A stretch of 64,000 nucleotides of DNA from NCBI GenBank assembly GCA_028823415.1, contig JAPKBL010000006.1:1-64000 (forward strand), written 5' to 3'. The position numbers were made by a program, and so were the translations under genes. The DNA is from Mariniblastus sp. Lineage in GTDB: Bacteria; Planctomycetota; Planctomycetia; Pirellulales; Pirellulaceae. How positions within the stretch are numbered: position 1 is the first letter of the stretch; the number at the start of each line of letters is the position of its first letter. This document shows, piece by piece, positions 1 through 7,922 of the stretch. The notes under the pieces were generated by a model. The model was not told the origin of the DNA. It did not search any database and saw only the letters and a program-made list of their open reading frames with translations.

Positions 1-15
1 CGATGGTCGATTAGC

Positions 16-483
16 ATGGAGTCCGTCGGGGTGGGACAAGCAGCTTCAAGACAAGTGGTCAGTGTTGGGGAAACGGATAAGATTAAGTCGATCGCAGAAT
101 TATTTGAACGTCATTGTGTCGGCGCCGCCCCTGTCGCGGACGGCCTGGGAAAGTGCATTGGTTGTAGTTTTAGTCGGGATCTCGTGCGTTTTGAATTGCA
201 TCGTTGGGCAATGAATGAAGCGTATGCTCATGGAATTGCCTTTGATTTTAAGCATCATAAAAACGGTACTGCATCGGAGCAAATTGGCTGTCCAATGGAT
301 GAAGTGGCTGATCACATATCGACCGAATTTCAATCGATCAATGAGCAAGTCACGCTATTAACGGCGGCGAAAGTCATGTTTAAAGAACATGTTCATCACT
401 TGAGCATTATTGACGAACCGGAGCGACCGGTTGGAATTGTTTCGACGTTAGATCTCTTGCAAGAGTTAGTGGGCAGCGGATAG
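16..483 (+). CDS. Two-CBS-domain protein
   Basis: A 155-residue soluble protein made almost entirely of two CBS motifs, about residues 10-60 and 90-152. Each shows the usual pattern of a hydrophobic strand, a 'pVvD..G...G' turn and a 'Dl' helix start (VADGLGKCIG; PERPVGIVSTLDLL). CBS pairs bind adenosyl ligands and sense energy state; here no catalytic domain is attached. The frame stays open to base 1 with no clear ribosome site before the ATG, so the gene could begin further left, although the length fits a free-standing CBS pair. It lies 59 bases before an NtrC-type regulator and one gene away from a protein that also carries CBS domains, which suggests a shared regulon. The family call is firm; the ligand is unknown. 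Confidence 0.82.
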   Translation: MESVGVGQAASRQVVSVGETDKIKSIAELFERHCVGAAPVADGLGKCIGCSFSRDLVRFELHRWAMNEAYAHGIAFDFKHHKNGTASEQIGCPMDEVADHISTEFQSINEQVTLLTAAKVMFKEHVHHLSIIDEPERPVGIVSTLDLLQELVGSG

Positions 484-542
484 TACCAAGCAGTTTTTTA
501 GATGGATGTTTCCTCTTTCGATTAAGGGTTAAAAAAGAGCAC

Positions 543-1907
543 ATGGATTCCGACCTACATTCTAAAATTGAATTACTTATCGTCGACGACGAAGCTGATT
601 TTCGAGATCAAGCAGTGCTTTATTTTCGACGCGTTGGTTTTTCAGTGGAGCAGGCCGAAGACGGTGAAGAAGCATTAAATATTCTCCGGCAGCGAACATT
701 TGATGTTGTTGTACTTGATATTCACATGTCTGGATTGTCAGGTGTCACAGTGCTTAAAGAAATAGTGAAAAACGAGACGCCTCCTAAGGTGATTATGTTG
801 ACCGGTGGCGGAACGATCAGGCATGCGGTCGATGCGATGAAGTTGGGTGCGTATGATTTTTTGACTAAACCCGCCAAGCTTGACGAATTGGGACGCTCGA
901 TTTTTCGGGCTAGTCAAACACGGTTGTTGGAAAAAGAGAACCGGCAGCTGAAAGAAGTGCTTAAGAGAAGCGAACCCGACCACCAAATGGTCGGCGCTTC
1001 CCCGCAAATGCAAGAAGTATTTCGGCTGATTGAGCGAACCGCTAATTCTACCCAACCGGTTTTGATTCAAGGAGAAAGTGGGACTGGAAAAGAGTTGGTC
1101 GCGCGCGCCATCCACCGGTTGGGGCCGTTGGCTGATAAACCCCTGGTCGTTGTGAATTGCGCAGCGCTTGCCGAGTCGTTGTTGGAGAGTGAGTTGTTTG
1201 GCCATGAAAAGGGAGCCTTTACCGGGGCTGTCGCTGCGAAGCCTGGGTTGTTTGAAATTGCCGATGGCGGAACGCTTTTTGTCGATGAATTTGGTGAGAT
1301 GTCGAGTGGGTTGCAGGTTAAATTATTACGCGTGTTACAAGACGGAACGCTTCGGCGGGTGGGATCGGTCACTGAGCAGAAGGTGGACGTGCGTGTGATC
1401 GCGGCGACGAATCGGGATCTTGAACACGAGGTTGCCGAGAAGAGGTTTCGTGAAGATTTGTTTTACCGCATCAACGTTTTGGGGATTCAGTTGCCTCCGC
1501 TGCGCCAGCGTGAAGGGGATATTCCGGAATTAGTTCGTCGTTTTGCGAATTCAGACTGGAAGATTTCGGACGGTGTTATGGAGTGTCTAATCGCCTATAG
1601 TTGGCCGGGCAATGTGAGACAACTTCAGAACGCGATCGAACGAGCCAAGGTGCTTGCCGAAGAAGATCAAATTGAATTGAAAAATCTTCCGCCGGTAATT
1701 CAGTCAATTCCAATAATACAAACGACTGAAATGTTGTCTGCCAGTCCGGCCGTTTCAGCGGGAAGGATCGACCTCGAAACACTCAATCGGCTACATGTGG
1801 AAGAGACATTTTTGGCTTGTGATCGAAATAAAACGAGAACGGCCCGGGCGTTAGGAATTAATCGCCGCTCTCTTTATCGCCTTTTAGAAAAGTTTGAGAT
1901 TGACTAA
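543..1907 (+). CDS. NtrC-family sigma-54 response regulator
   Basis: A 454-residue regulator with three domains. The receiver (residues 9-125) has the acidic pair D15/D16, phospho-acceptor D59, T87 and K109. The AAA+ domain has Walker A GESGTGKE at 177-184 and an intact GAFTGA loop at 224-229, which contacts sigma-54. A Fis-type helix-turn-helix closes the protein at about 425-452 (ARALGINRRSLYRLL). Everything needed for phosphorylation-dependent activation of sigma-54 promoters is present. Its likely partner is the FixL-like kinase at 3544, and its likely target is the sigma-54 promoter at 2310 before the USP-CBS gene. The partnership is inferred from proximity; a receiver of NtrC type rather than FixJ type is unusual for a FixL-like sensor. 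Confidence 0.93.
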   Translation: MDSDLHSKIELLIVDDEADFRDQAVLYFRRVGFSVEQAEDGEEALNILRQRTFDVVVLDIHMSGLSGVTVLKEIVKNETPPKVIMLTGGGTIRHAVDAMKLGAYDFLTKPAKLDELGRSIFRASQTRLLEKENRQLKEVLKRSEPDHQMVGASPQMQEVFRLIERTANSTQPVLIQGESGTGKELVARAIHRLGPLADKPLVVVNCAALAESLLESELFGHEKGAFTGAVAAKPGLFEIADGGTLFVDEFGEMSSGLQVKLLRVLQDGTLRRVGSVTEQKVDVRVIAATNRDLEHEVAEKRFREDLFYRINVLGIQLPPLRQREGDIPELVRRFANSDWKISDGVMECLIAYSWPGNVRQLQNAIERAKVLAEEDQIELKNLPPVIQSIPIIQTTEMLSASPAVSAGRIDLETLNRLHVEETFLACDRNKTRTARALGINRRSLYRLLEKFEID

Positions 1908-2166
1908 TTGAGGCACTTCCTCTTCTTCATCTGTCTCCCCTGCCCCAATGTGAACCGCTCAACCAGACTCCGGTCGATGTCTGAATTCAAGCTTGCGATT
2001 TTCATTCTCTAAAATCACTCGAATCTAGTTGGCGTGTTCTTGTTTTCTAATCCGCTGGCTTAATCTGGATTGAGTGGTCCACGAATGCAATTTCAATAAA
2101 ATGGTTGGAGTCGCCAAGCCGAAAACGAGAATTTATTTTGGCTGTTTGTTTGGTTGAAATTCACTG

Positions 2167-2196
2167 GTAGGGAATGAGTAGGGAATGAGTAGGGGA
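2167..2196 (+). repeat. 11-base tandem repeat, possible activator site
   Basis: The unit GTAGGGAATGA occurs twice head to tail (2167-2177, 2178-2188), followed by a partial third copy beginning GTAGGGGA. It lies about 120-140 bases upstream of the sigma-54 -24 element at 2310, a usual distance for an NtrC-type enhancer. The repeat is seen directly; the binding role is inferred. Confidence 0.45.
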
Positions 2197-2309
2197 ACTT
2201 GAGGCGATTACGCGCGCGTTGGCACACTCGCTGAGTGATTTCGCACAGCGCTGGTATTCGAAAGTACACTTTAATCCATACAGTCGAATTAATTCGAGCG
2301 CAATTCGTT

Positions 2310-2324
2310 TGGCATTGGGTTTGC
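2310..2324 (+). promoter_or_regulatory. Sigma-54 (-24/-12) promoter
   Basis: TGGCAT, five bases, then TTGC followed by GTT. The invariant GG and GC are 10 bases apart, as in the consensus TGGCAC-N5-TTGCW, with one mismatch in the -24 box. Transcription would start near 2336, giving a leader of about 37 bases to the ATG at 2373. The NtrC-type regulator 400 bases upstream is the obvious candidate activator. Confidence 0.7.
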
Positions 2325-2372
2325 GTTAAGTGTCAGTACAAAGCGATCTTTTCAACCCTGGGGGAGACAACA

Positions 2373-3371
2373 ATGAATTCCATTCGGAAAATTCTTGTAC
2401 CTATCGATGATTTTAGAAATTGCCAAGACACTGTGGACTTGGCTTGTTACTGGGCAAAAAAAGATGGAGCAAAAATAATTTTTTGCTATGTCGCCATTCC
2501 GCCGTTACCTCCAACGGCCTATTACGTTCGCAGTGAAATCGATGAGATGATTGTGCAGGAACAGGTGGAATTTCGACAAGTGGTTCCGACTGATTTGACC
2601 CTTGAGTATCATCATGAATTTCTGAGAGGGAACCCCGGCCCTGAAATTGTTAAATTGGCAGTTGGCCAAAATTGCGACCTTATTATCATGGCGACCAACG
2701 GTCGCGCAAGCATGGTCCGGTGGATTTTGGGAAGTGTTTCGGAATACGTTATTCGCCATTCCAACTGCCCCGTTTTGAGTGTTAAGTTGATGGCCGCGGA
2801 ACTCGATTCCGAAAGTTCATGTGAGTCTGCTACAGATGCATGGCATCAGGCAGAAAATGCCTCTTCCAATGGATTAAGAAACCGGTTTGAGAAATCACCT
2901 TTTGTTACAGCAGCCATGTCGCATGTTGTACCAATCCACGACTACGATCTGATGTTGGATGCAATCAAGGCGTTAACGATCGCTCGTGCCACTGCCGCGC
3001 CGGTGGTTGATAGCTTGGGGAATAGTATCGGAATTTTGACTGAGACTGATATTCAGAGATACCTCCAGCTGAATCAGCGGTTAATTGACCATGACGAGTC
3101 GGTCCTCGACGAAATTTTCGAATTTGACGAATTCGGTTTGCGTAGTGCAAATCAGACTAAGTTTTATCAAGTAACAAACCACATGTCGTCTCCCGCGGTC
3201 ACGGTCTCGAGCGATGCAACTTGTTTTGCGACTGAACAACTGTTCTCAAAAAATCCGGAATTACACCATCTAATTATCGTTGACGGAAATAATAAGCCGA
3301 TTGGTGTGGTCACCCTCAACCAACTCAATTCCATTCGAAGATGGAACTTAGCAGAGGGTGTCTCTGCGTAG
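2373..3371 (+). CDS. Universal stress protein fused to a CBS pair
   Basis: 332 residues from the ATG at 2373, chosen because GGGGGAG sits 7 bases upstream and the UspA fold starts at once (KILVPIDD). Residues 5-138 are a UspA domain. The ATP-binding signature is nearly complete: G110, a serine in place of the second glycine, then GS at 120-121, and a typical CPVLSVK end. Residues about 180-325 form two CBS motifs (VVDSLGNSIGILTETDI; IVDGNNKPIGVVTLNQL). USP-CBS fusions are thought to sense nucleotide state under stress; no enzyme domain is attached. The gene has its own sigma-54 promoter and lies between an NtrC-type regulator and a FixL-like kinase, so it is probably an output of that pathway. 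Cytoplasmic. Confidence 0.88.
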   Translation: MNSIRKILVPIDDFRNCQDTVDLACYWAKKDGAKIIFCYVAIPPLPPTAYYVRSEIDEMIVQEQVEFRQVVPTDLTLEYHHEFLRGNPGPEIVKLAVGQNCDLIIMATNGRASMVRWILGSVSEYVIRHSNCPVLSVKLMAAELDSESSCESATDAWHQAENASSNGLRNRFEKSPFVTAAMSHVVPIHDYDLMLDAIKALTIARATAAPVVDSLGNSIGILTETDIQRYLQLNQRLIDHDESVLDEIFEFDEFGLRSANQTKFYQVTNHMSSPAVTVSSDATCFATEQLFSKNPELHHLIIVDGNNKPIGVVTLNQLNSIRRWNLAEGVSA

Positions 3372-3543
3372 GTGGGTTCCATTGGTTAATTTATCCACGC
3401 GGGGCAAGCTGCTCTGGAGAATGGTTTGAATCCGAGGGGAAGCTAATCGGTGACAATCGGGATTGGGGTAATACGCCTTATGGGAACCGATTACAATGGA
3501 AGCAGTCTTTGGCTTTTAATGCCTCCAAGGAAAGAGCGAGATT

Positions 3544-4635
3544 GTGACCGAAGAAAATATTCCCACTGTTTATCACGAACAACTAGAGGCTATTCTGGCC
3601 AATGCTGTGGATGCCATTATTACGATTGATGAAGGTGGGACGATCCTCACCGTCAATCCAGGTACTGAGGATATGTTTGGGTTTAGCGCTCCGGAATTGA
3701 TTGGTGGAAAAATCAACCAGTTAATGCCATCGCCCTATCGCTCCGAGCACGATAATTATTTAACGCGATATTTTGAGACGGGAGATCGGAAAATTATCGG
3801 GAGTGGTCGAGAGGTCACGGGACGCCGAAAGGACGGATCTATTTTTCCAATCCATCTTGCGGTGACGGAAATTCATGTTGGTGACAAACGGTTGTTTAAC
3901 GGTATCGTACGTGACATCTCTGACCTCAAAGCGGTTGAAAAGAAATTGGTTCAGAACGAACGGCTTGCAGCGATTGGGCAGATGATGGCCGGTTTAGCGC
4001 ATGAGAGTCGCAATGTTTTCCAACGCTGCCATGCGTGTTTGACGAATCTTGCATACGATGTGCGTGAGATGCCGGACAGTGTCGAATTGATTGACAAGGT
4101 GCAAAACGCGCTGGATCATCTTAACGGGTTGCTCGATGAAGTGCGGGATTACTCAGCCCCAGTCGTTTTGGAGAAAACGCCAACTAACATTGGATCGTTG
4201 GTCCAGGAAATGTGGCAGCAGATAGCGACGGCTCATCAAGAGTTTGAGGGAATTGTTTTCACACAAAGTCAATCCGAGGATTTTCCCGAAAAAGTTTCTG
4301 TAGATCGATTACGGATCGGACAAGTAATTTGGAATTTGCTGGAAAACGCCGCCGCTGCTTGCGAGGCTCCTCATGGAGTGATTCAAGTTGAGTTGTATTG
4401 CGAGGTGCAGTCGTCCTTGCCGATACGTGTGCGAATTGCGGATGACGGCGATGGCATTTCACCGGAATTTATCCGGGAGATCTTTGAGCCATTCTTTACG
4501 ACAAAAACGAAAGGGACGGGGTTAGGTTTGGCAATGTGTAAGCGAATTGTCGAAGCTCACGATGGAATGGTTATCTTCACCAACGCCATGGACGGGGGAG
4601 CTGAATTTACCTTAGCATTGCCCATGGAAAAATAA
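3544..4635 (+). CDS. FixL-like heme-PAS histidine kinase
   Basis: 363 residues from a GTG preceded by GGAAAGAGCGAG. There is no membrane segment. The PAS domain (about 8-128) aligns by eye with the heme PAS of rhizobial FixL: proximal heme ligand in EHD (H69), the conserved arginine of TRY (R75) and the distal O2-contacting arginine of GSGR (R89), followed by VTGRRKDG and FPIHL. The residue equal to FixL H214 is lysine (K83). The transmitter has H153 in LAHESRN, an N box (NLLENAA), DDGDGI and GTGLGLAMCKR. The expected role is an oxygen-gated kinase whose partner is the NtrC-type regulator at 543. Heme binding is inferred from conserved residues; kinase function is well supported. Confidence 0.88.
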   Translation: MTEENIPTVYHEQLEAILANAVDAIITIDEGGTILTVNPGTEDMFGFSAPELIGGKINQLMPSPYRSEHDNYLTRYFETGDRKIIGSGREVTGRRKDGSIFPIHLAVTEIHVGDKRLFNGIVRDISDLKAVEKKLVQNERLAAIGQMMAGLAHESRNVFQRCHACLTNLAYDVREMPDSVELIDKVQNALDHLNGLLDEVRDYSAPVVLEKTPTNIGSLVQEMWQQIATAHQEFEGIVFTQSQSEDFPEKVSVDRLRIGQVIWNLLENAAAACEAPHGVIQVELYCEVQSSLPIRVRIADDGDGISPEFIREIFEPFFTTKTKGTGLGLAMCKRIVEAHDGMVIFTNAMDGGAEFTLALPMEK

Positions 4636-4831
4636 GACCGATTGCGGTCTGGAAGCTTGGCGAGTTTGCTCGATCAGTTAAGCTGAATGAAACTAAAAGA
4701 CGCGACTTCTCTGATCGCCTCAACGATCGGCATTTTGTTCGGAAGTGAATTTCGTTTTTTTTCGTAGAGCATGTCTTCGTTATTGTCCATCTTTTTTTGT
4801 AATTAGACATTTCTTGTTGCCGGGGAAAATT

Positions 4832-5602
4832 ATGATTCAATTTGCTAGTTCTTTAGCTCGGCGTTTCTTTCTGCCGAACGTTTTGGCCGCCCTGTCAGGA
4901 ATCTTATTGACAGGTTTTATTTCTCTGAGCTGTGTTAATGCACAAGATGAAGGCCATCGGCCTAAATTGAAGCTCTCGACTGAACATGTGTTTTTTAACC
5001 AACAGGACCTCAGGGGATGGCATGCCAATGACATGAATCTATGGTCAGTCGAAGATGGGGCGATCGTCGGTACAGGGGGAGATGTCAAAATTAAAGGGAA
5101 TCAGTTTTTGTGGTCCGAGATTCCGGTTGAGGATTTTCGCCTCACACTCAAGGTAAAGCAGGTGCCGTTTACCGCGAATGCTGGAATCCAGTTCCGGTCA
5201 ACTGAGCTCAATTCGTCAGGGCAAGCCGTAGGCTATCAGGCGGATGTCGGAAAAGGATGGTGGGGGTCGTTATATCATGAGCATGGTCGTGGCATGTTGG
5301 CACGCAATGACGATTCCGGTGAAAAGAATATTCACCAAGAAGGATGGAATGAATACGAAATTCTGGCAGTTGATCATCGAATTTGGCTTGCGGTAAATGG
5401 CCGAATTACCGTTGCTTTAGAAGATCCCGATGGCGAGCTTACAGGTTTGATCGCGTTGCAAATACATGGGGGTCCCGCTCAGCGAGTCGTCTATAAGGAT
5501 CTAGAATTGACACATAATCCTAGATTGGCAATGGCGGGTTTGGATGGAGTTGATTTACTAAAGAAACTGAAACTGTTTGAAGCAAAAAAGAAGAAAAATT
5601 AA
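4832..5602 (+). CDS. Exported DUF1080 (3-keto-disaccharide hydrolase-type) protein
   Basis: 256 residues from the ATG at 4832, chosen because GGGGAAAA precedes it and a signal peptide follows (hydrophobic core about 14-33, likely cleavage after VNA). A Cys in SLSC could instead act in lipidation, but the spacing is not ideal. The mature part is one DUF1080 domain, a concanavalin-like beta sandwich, with FNQQDLRGW, W.VEDGAIVG, a GIQFRS strand and GPAQRVVYKDL near the end. The family is greatly expanded in Planctomycetota and acts on sugars or binds them outside the cytoplasm. No sugar-pathway neighbour supports a specific substrate. Confidence 0.82.
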   Translation: MIQFASSLARRFFLPNVLAALSGILLTGFISLSCVNAQDEGHRPKLKLSTEHVFFNQQDLRGWHANDMNLWSVEDGAIVGTGGDVKIKGNQFLWSEIPVEDFRLTLKVKQVPFTANAGIQFRSTELNSSGQAVGYQADVGKGWWGSLYHEHGRGMLARNDDSGEKNIHQEGWNEYEILAVDHRIWLAVNGRITVALEDPDGELTGLIALQIHGGPAQRVVYKDLELTHNPRLAMAGLDGVDLLKKLKLFEAKKKKN

Positions 5603-5878
5603 GGACAGTGTTTTAGACGTCTTATTGAGTTAACGCAAACTACGTCATTGGATTGTCTTACTCGAGGGGTCGCTAGAATTGAATGAATTGAACGAATTGG
5701 ATAAGCTAACGATTATCCTGCTTAATTACGTTTCGAGGCGGATGAAAGGACAGGGAATTTGGGGGGCAGATAGGAATGTTTAGAAATTAAGGTACTTTGC
5801 CTTGAACTCCTCCGGGCCTTCTGCGTAATATAAAAGCCGACTTCTGGGTACCCAGTCTACTAATTTGACTCAAATATC

Positions 5879-6271
5879 GTGAATACTTTTGCCGCCAACA
5901 TGATTAAGGTCCTCATCGTGACATCGATCACGTTGAGTGGTTTGGTGGTGTCTACTCACTCACATCGTTGTGACGAACACGCCTCTGCAGATGAAGCCGA
6001 GGCGCACAGTTGCTGCGGATTCTCGCACGAACACCCAGTGATTCCAGAAATCCCTGGCGAGCGGGTTGAGTCCGGCGATCTATTAGATCACGAATGTGTT
6101 TTGTGCCGTTTACTGGCTCAATTCCAAGTCGATGTCCCAACGGTTGACCGGTCTCTTGTTGGGAACGTTAGTGTGTCGGAGAATATCTCCGCAATTCCGG
6201 TCTTTCTTAAAGAAGTCTATTTCCGGCAATCGGGTCGCGCACCCCCGATTTTCCGCAGCTTCTGCTCGTAA
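5879..6271 (+). CDS. Small exported His/Cys-rich protein
   Basis: 130 residues from a GTG; an ATG at residue 8 (5900) is an equally good start. A hydrophobic segment (about 8-25) acts as a signal or anchor. The next 80 residues carry a striking set of metal ligands: HSHRCDEH, EAHSCCGFSHEHP and DHECVLC, the last a CxxC-like pair. I recognise no family beyond a loose likeness to small metal-associated planctomycete proteins. The downstream DUF1559 protein has a His/Asp cluster of its own, so the two may handle a transition metal outside the cytoplasm. The ORF is supported by the signal-like N-terminus and composition; the function is unknown. Confidence 0.6.
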   Translation: MNTFAANMIKVLIVTSITLSGLVVSTHSHRCDEHASADEAEAHSCCGFSHEHPVIPEIPGERVESGDLLDHECVLCRLLAQFQVDVPTVDRSLVGNVSVSENISAIPVFLKEVYFRQSGRAPPIFRSFCS

Positions 6272-6442
6272 ATTTTTGTTCTGACACCTGAGATGTGTGA
6301 CGCGAATTGAATCGCGCTGTGCCTCTGGACGGGCCAGAAATGTCGAGCAGATATCTATCGCTGTTGGTTTTCCTAATTCTTTTTAGGGCAACCGAAATCG
6401 AGTTTTTGATTGGATATTTTCTTTTAATCTTTTGGGTGCGTT

Positions 6443-7357
6443 ATGAATTATAAAAATAAGAAGAGCGGATTTACGCTCGTTGAGTTGTTGGTTGTGATTG
6501 CAATTATCGGGATTTTAATTGGCATGCTGTTACCTGCGGTACAGCAAGTTCGTGAAGCCGCGAGGCGAATTTCATGTGCAAACAATAGCCGTCAGCAAGG
6601 CTTGGCAATCATGAATTACGAGAGCGCGTTCCAGACGCTTCCGCCCGGCTGGAAAACGGGTAACCCGCTAATTGCGGATGACGGACCTGGTTGGGGATGG
6701 TCAGCTTATATTCTGCCTTTTATGGAGCAAAATAATCTTTACAACCAAATTGATTTTAATGTCGCCATTGATGATGGTGTTCATCTAAACACAATTCGAA
6801 CGATAGTTCCGGCCTACCAGTGTCCTTCCGAAATAGATTTACCTGTGGTAAATCTTGATGAGCATGTTGAGCATGATCATGACGGCCATGATTTGCACGA
6901 CCAGCCTCCACAGACGGACGACGATCACGATCACGATGAATTAATGGTGGGGCGCAGTAATTATTCAGGAGTGTTTGGGAGTACGGAAATCGAAGAAAGC
7001 CCACTGAAAGGCAACGGACTTTTTTATGCGAACAGTCTTGTCAAAATGGGAGACATAAGAGATGGAACCAGTAATACATTGATGGTTGGTGAGCGGATAA
7101 ATCTCCTTGGCAAAATTTCATGGGTCGGCATGGTACCAGAGGTCGACGAACCATTTGCTCGAATTGTTGGGGCGGCGGATCATGCTCCAAACGATCCCAA
7201 TGGCCATTTTGAAGATTTTCGAAGTTATCACCCGCAGGGTATCAACGTAACGCTGGCAGATGGCTCAACCCATTTTGTGACTCAGTCGATTAACGAAGTT
7301 GTTTTCCAGCAACTCGCAACTCGTTCGGGTGGTGAGGTCGTATCGATCGAGGATTAG
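6443..7357 (+). CDS. DUF1559 pseudopilin with His-rich insert
   Basis: 304 residues. The N-terminus has a type IV prepilin cleavage and methylation motif, GFTLVELLVVIAIIGIL, followed by the planctomycete signature LLPAVQQVREAARR. The DUF1559 body follows (NNLKQ-like NNSRQQG, YESAFQTLPPGW, GTSNTLMVGE) and ends with the usual H..G.NV..ADGS motif. Unusual is an insert at about residues 138-172 rich in histidine and aspartate (HVEHDHDGHDLHD, then DDDHDHDE). Such runs bind Zn, Ni or Cu in other proteins. DUF1559 proteins are thought to be processed by a prepilin peptidase and placed at the cell envelope; roles are mostly unknown. It follows the His/Cys-rich small gene by 171 bases. Confidence 0.9.
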   Translation: MNYKNKKSGFTLVELLVVIAIIGILIGMLLPAVQQVREAARRISCANNSRQQGLAIMNYESAFQTLPPGWKTGNPLIADDGPGWGWSAYILPFMEQNNLYNQIDFNVAIDDGVHLNTIRTIVPAYQCPSEIDLPVVNLDEHVEHDHDGHDLHDQPPQTDDDHDHDELMVGRSNYSGVFGSTEIEESPLKGNGLFYANSLVKMGDIRDGTSNTLMVGERINLLGKISWVGMVPEVDEPFARIVGAADHAPNDPNGHFEDFRSYHPQGINVTLADGSTHFVTQSINEVVFQQLATRSGGEVVSIED

Positions 7358-7386
7358 AAGCCTCGGTTGGCCGTTTTCAAATCGTC

Positions 7387-7439
7387 AAAAATCACCCTTG
7401 CGGATTTTAAATCCAGGGGGAAGGTGGATTTTGTTTTTT
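7387..7439 (+). terminator. Probable rho-independent terminator after DUF1559 gene
   Basis: An imperfect outer stem (ATCACCCTT with AAGGTGGAT) encloses an inner palindrome (GGATTT-T-AAATCC), followed by TTTTGTTTTTT. It starts 30 bases after the DUF1559 stop codon. Confidence 0.5.
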
Positions 7440-7526
7440 CCCCACTGCTCATGCGTTTTTTGACTGGAGAGATCGCCTCCAAGTTCTATGAAATTTAACG
7501 TGTGGATGATTTGCCTTTGGTGTGAA

Positions 7527-7709
7527 TCAATCGGTAGGTGACCGGTTGTGGGGGGCGGCAGTTGTTTCCATCGTATCTTTGTTGACGAGGCGATCGCGGA
7601 CGTTGATCCCTCCCTCTAGGTTGTCCTCGGCGAAGGCACTGGACGTCGTTAAGAGTATGCAAATAGAAAAAATATATTTGAGTTTGAAATTCAAATTATT
7701 CATTTCCAA
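7527..7709 (-). CDS. Possible small exported protein
   Basis: 60 codons from TTG, or 58 from the ATG at 7703. The start reads like a signal peptide: lysines, then a hydrophobic run (YIFSICILLTTSSAFA) with an AFA-like cleavage site before EDNLEGG. The mature part is only about 34 polar residues. There is no Shine-Dalgarno sequence. The signal-like N-terminus is the only evidence; the ORF could be chance. Function unknown. Confidence 0.3.
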   Translation of the reverse strand: MEMNNLNFKLKYIFSICILLTTSSAFAEDNLEGGINVRDRLVNKDTMETTAAPHNRSPTD

Positions 7710-7922
7710 GAGATTATTGGTATGCGTTAGAAGTTGAAGGCTCTATTCACAGAAAGGGGAAAAGCCGGTTTGCAGATGTTCAGAATCAGAACCGCTTTTC
7801 GTCCAAGGTGTTTGTTTGTTGGAAAGGTCCTGGGGAAATATCGTATTTCTTAAACCAGCGCAGCAGCGACCCACCTAAGGTGCTGATCGTGGACTTCTCT
7901 ACTAATTGTTTGCTAAAAACTG

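Larger units (their letters stand above)
1908..2372 (+). other. Intergenic region upstream of the USP-CBS gene
   Basis: 465 bases without a convincing gene. An open frame runs into the USP gene from 2235, but its predicted N-terminus resembles no leader or domain. The stretch contains an 11-base tandem repeat (2167-2196) and a sigma-54 promoter (2310-2324), both listed separately. The layout, a repeat about 115-145 bases before a -24/-12 promoter, is what an enhancer-dependent promoter would need. Confidence 0.6.
7358..7922. other. Intergenic region between DUF1559 and phosphatase genes
   Basis: 565 bases. It holds the terminator-like hairpin at 7387-7439 and, on the minus strand, a 60-codon ORF with a signal-peptide-like start (7527-7709). 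Nothing else stands out; 7738-7922 seems featureless. Confidence 0.5.

Noticed and set aside
2220-2235. TGGCAC resembling a sigma-54 -24 box
   Set aside because: No GC 10 bases after the GG; the following bases are ACTCGCTGA. The better site is at 2310.
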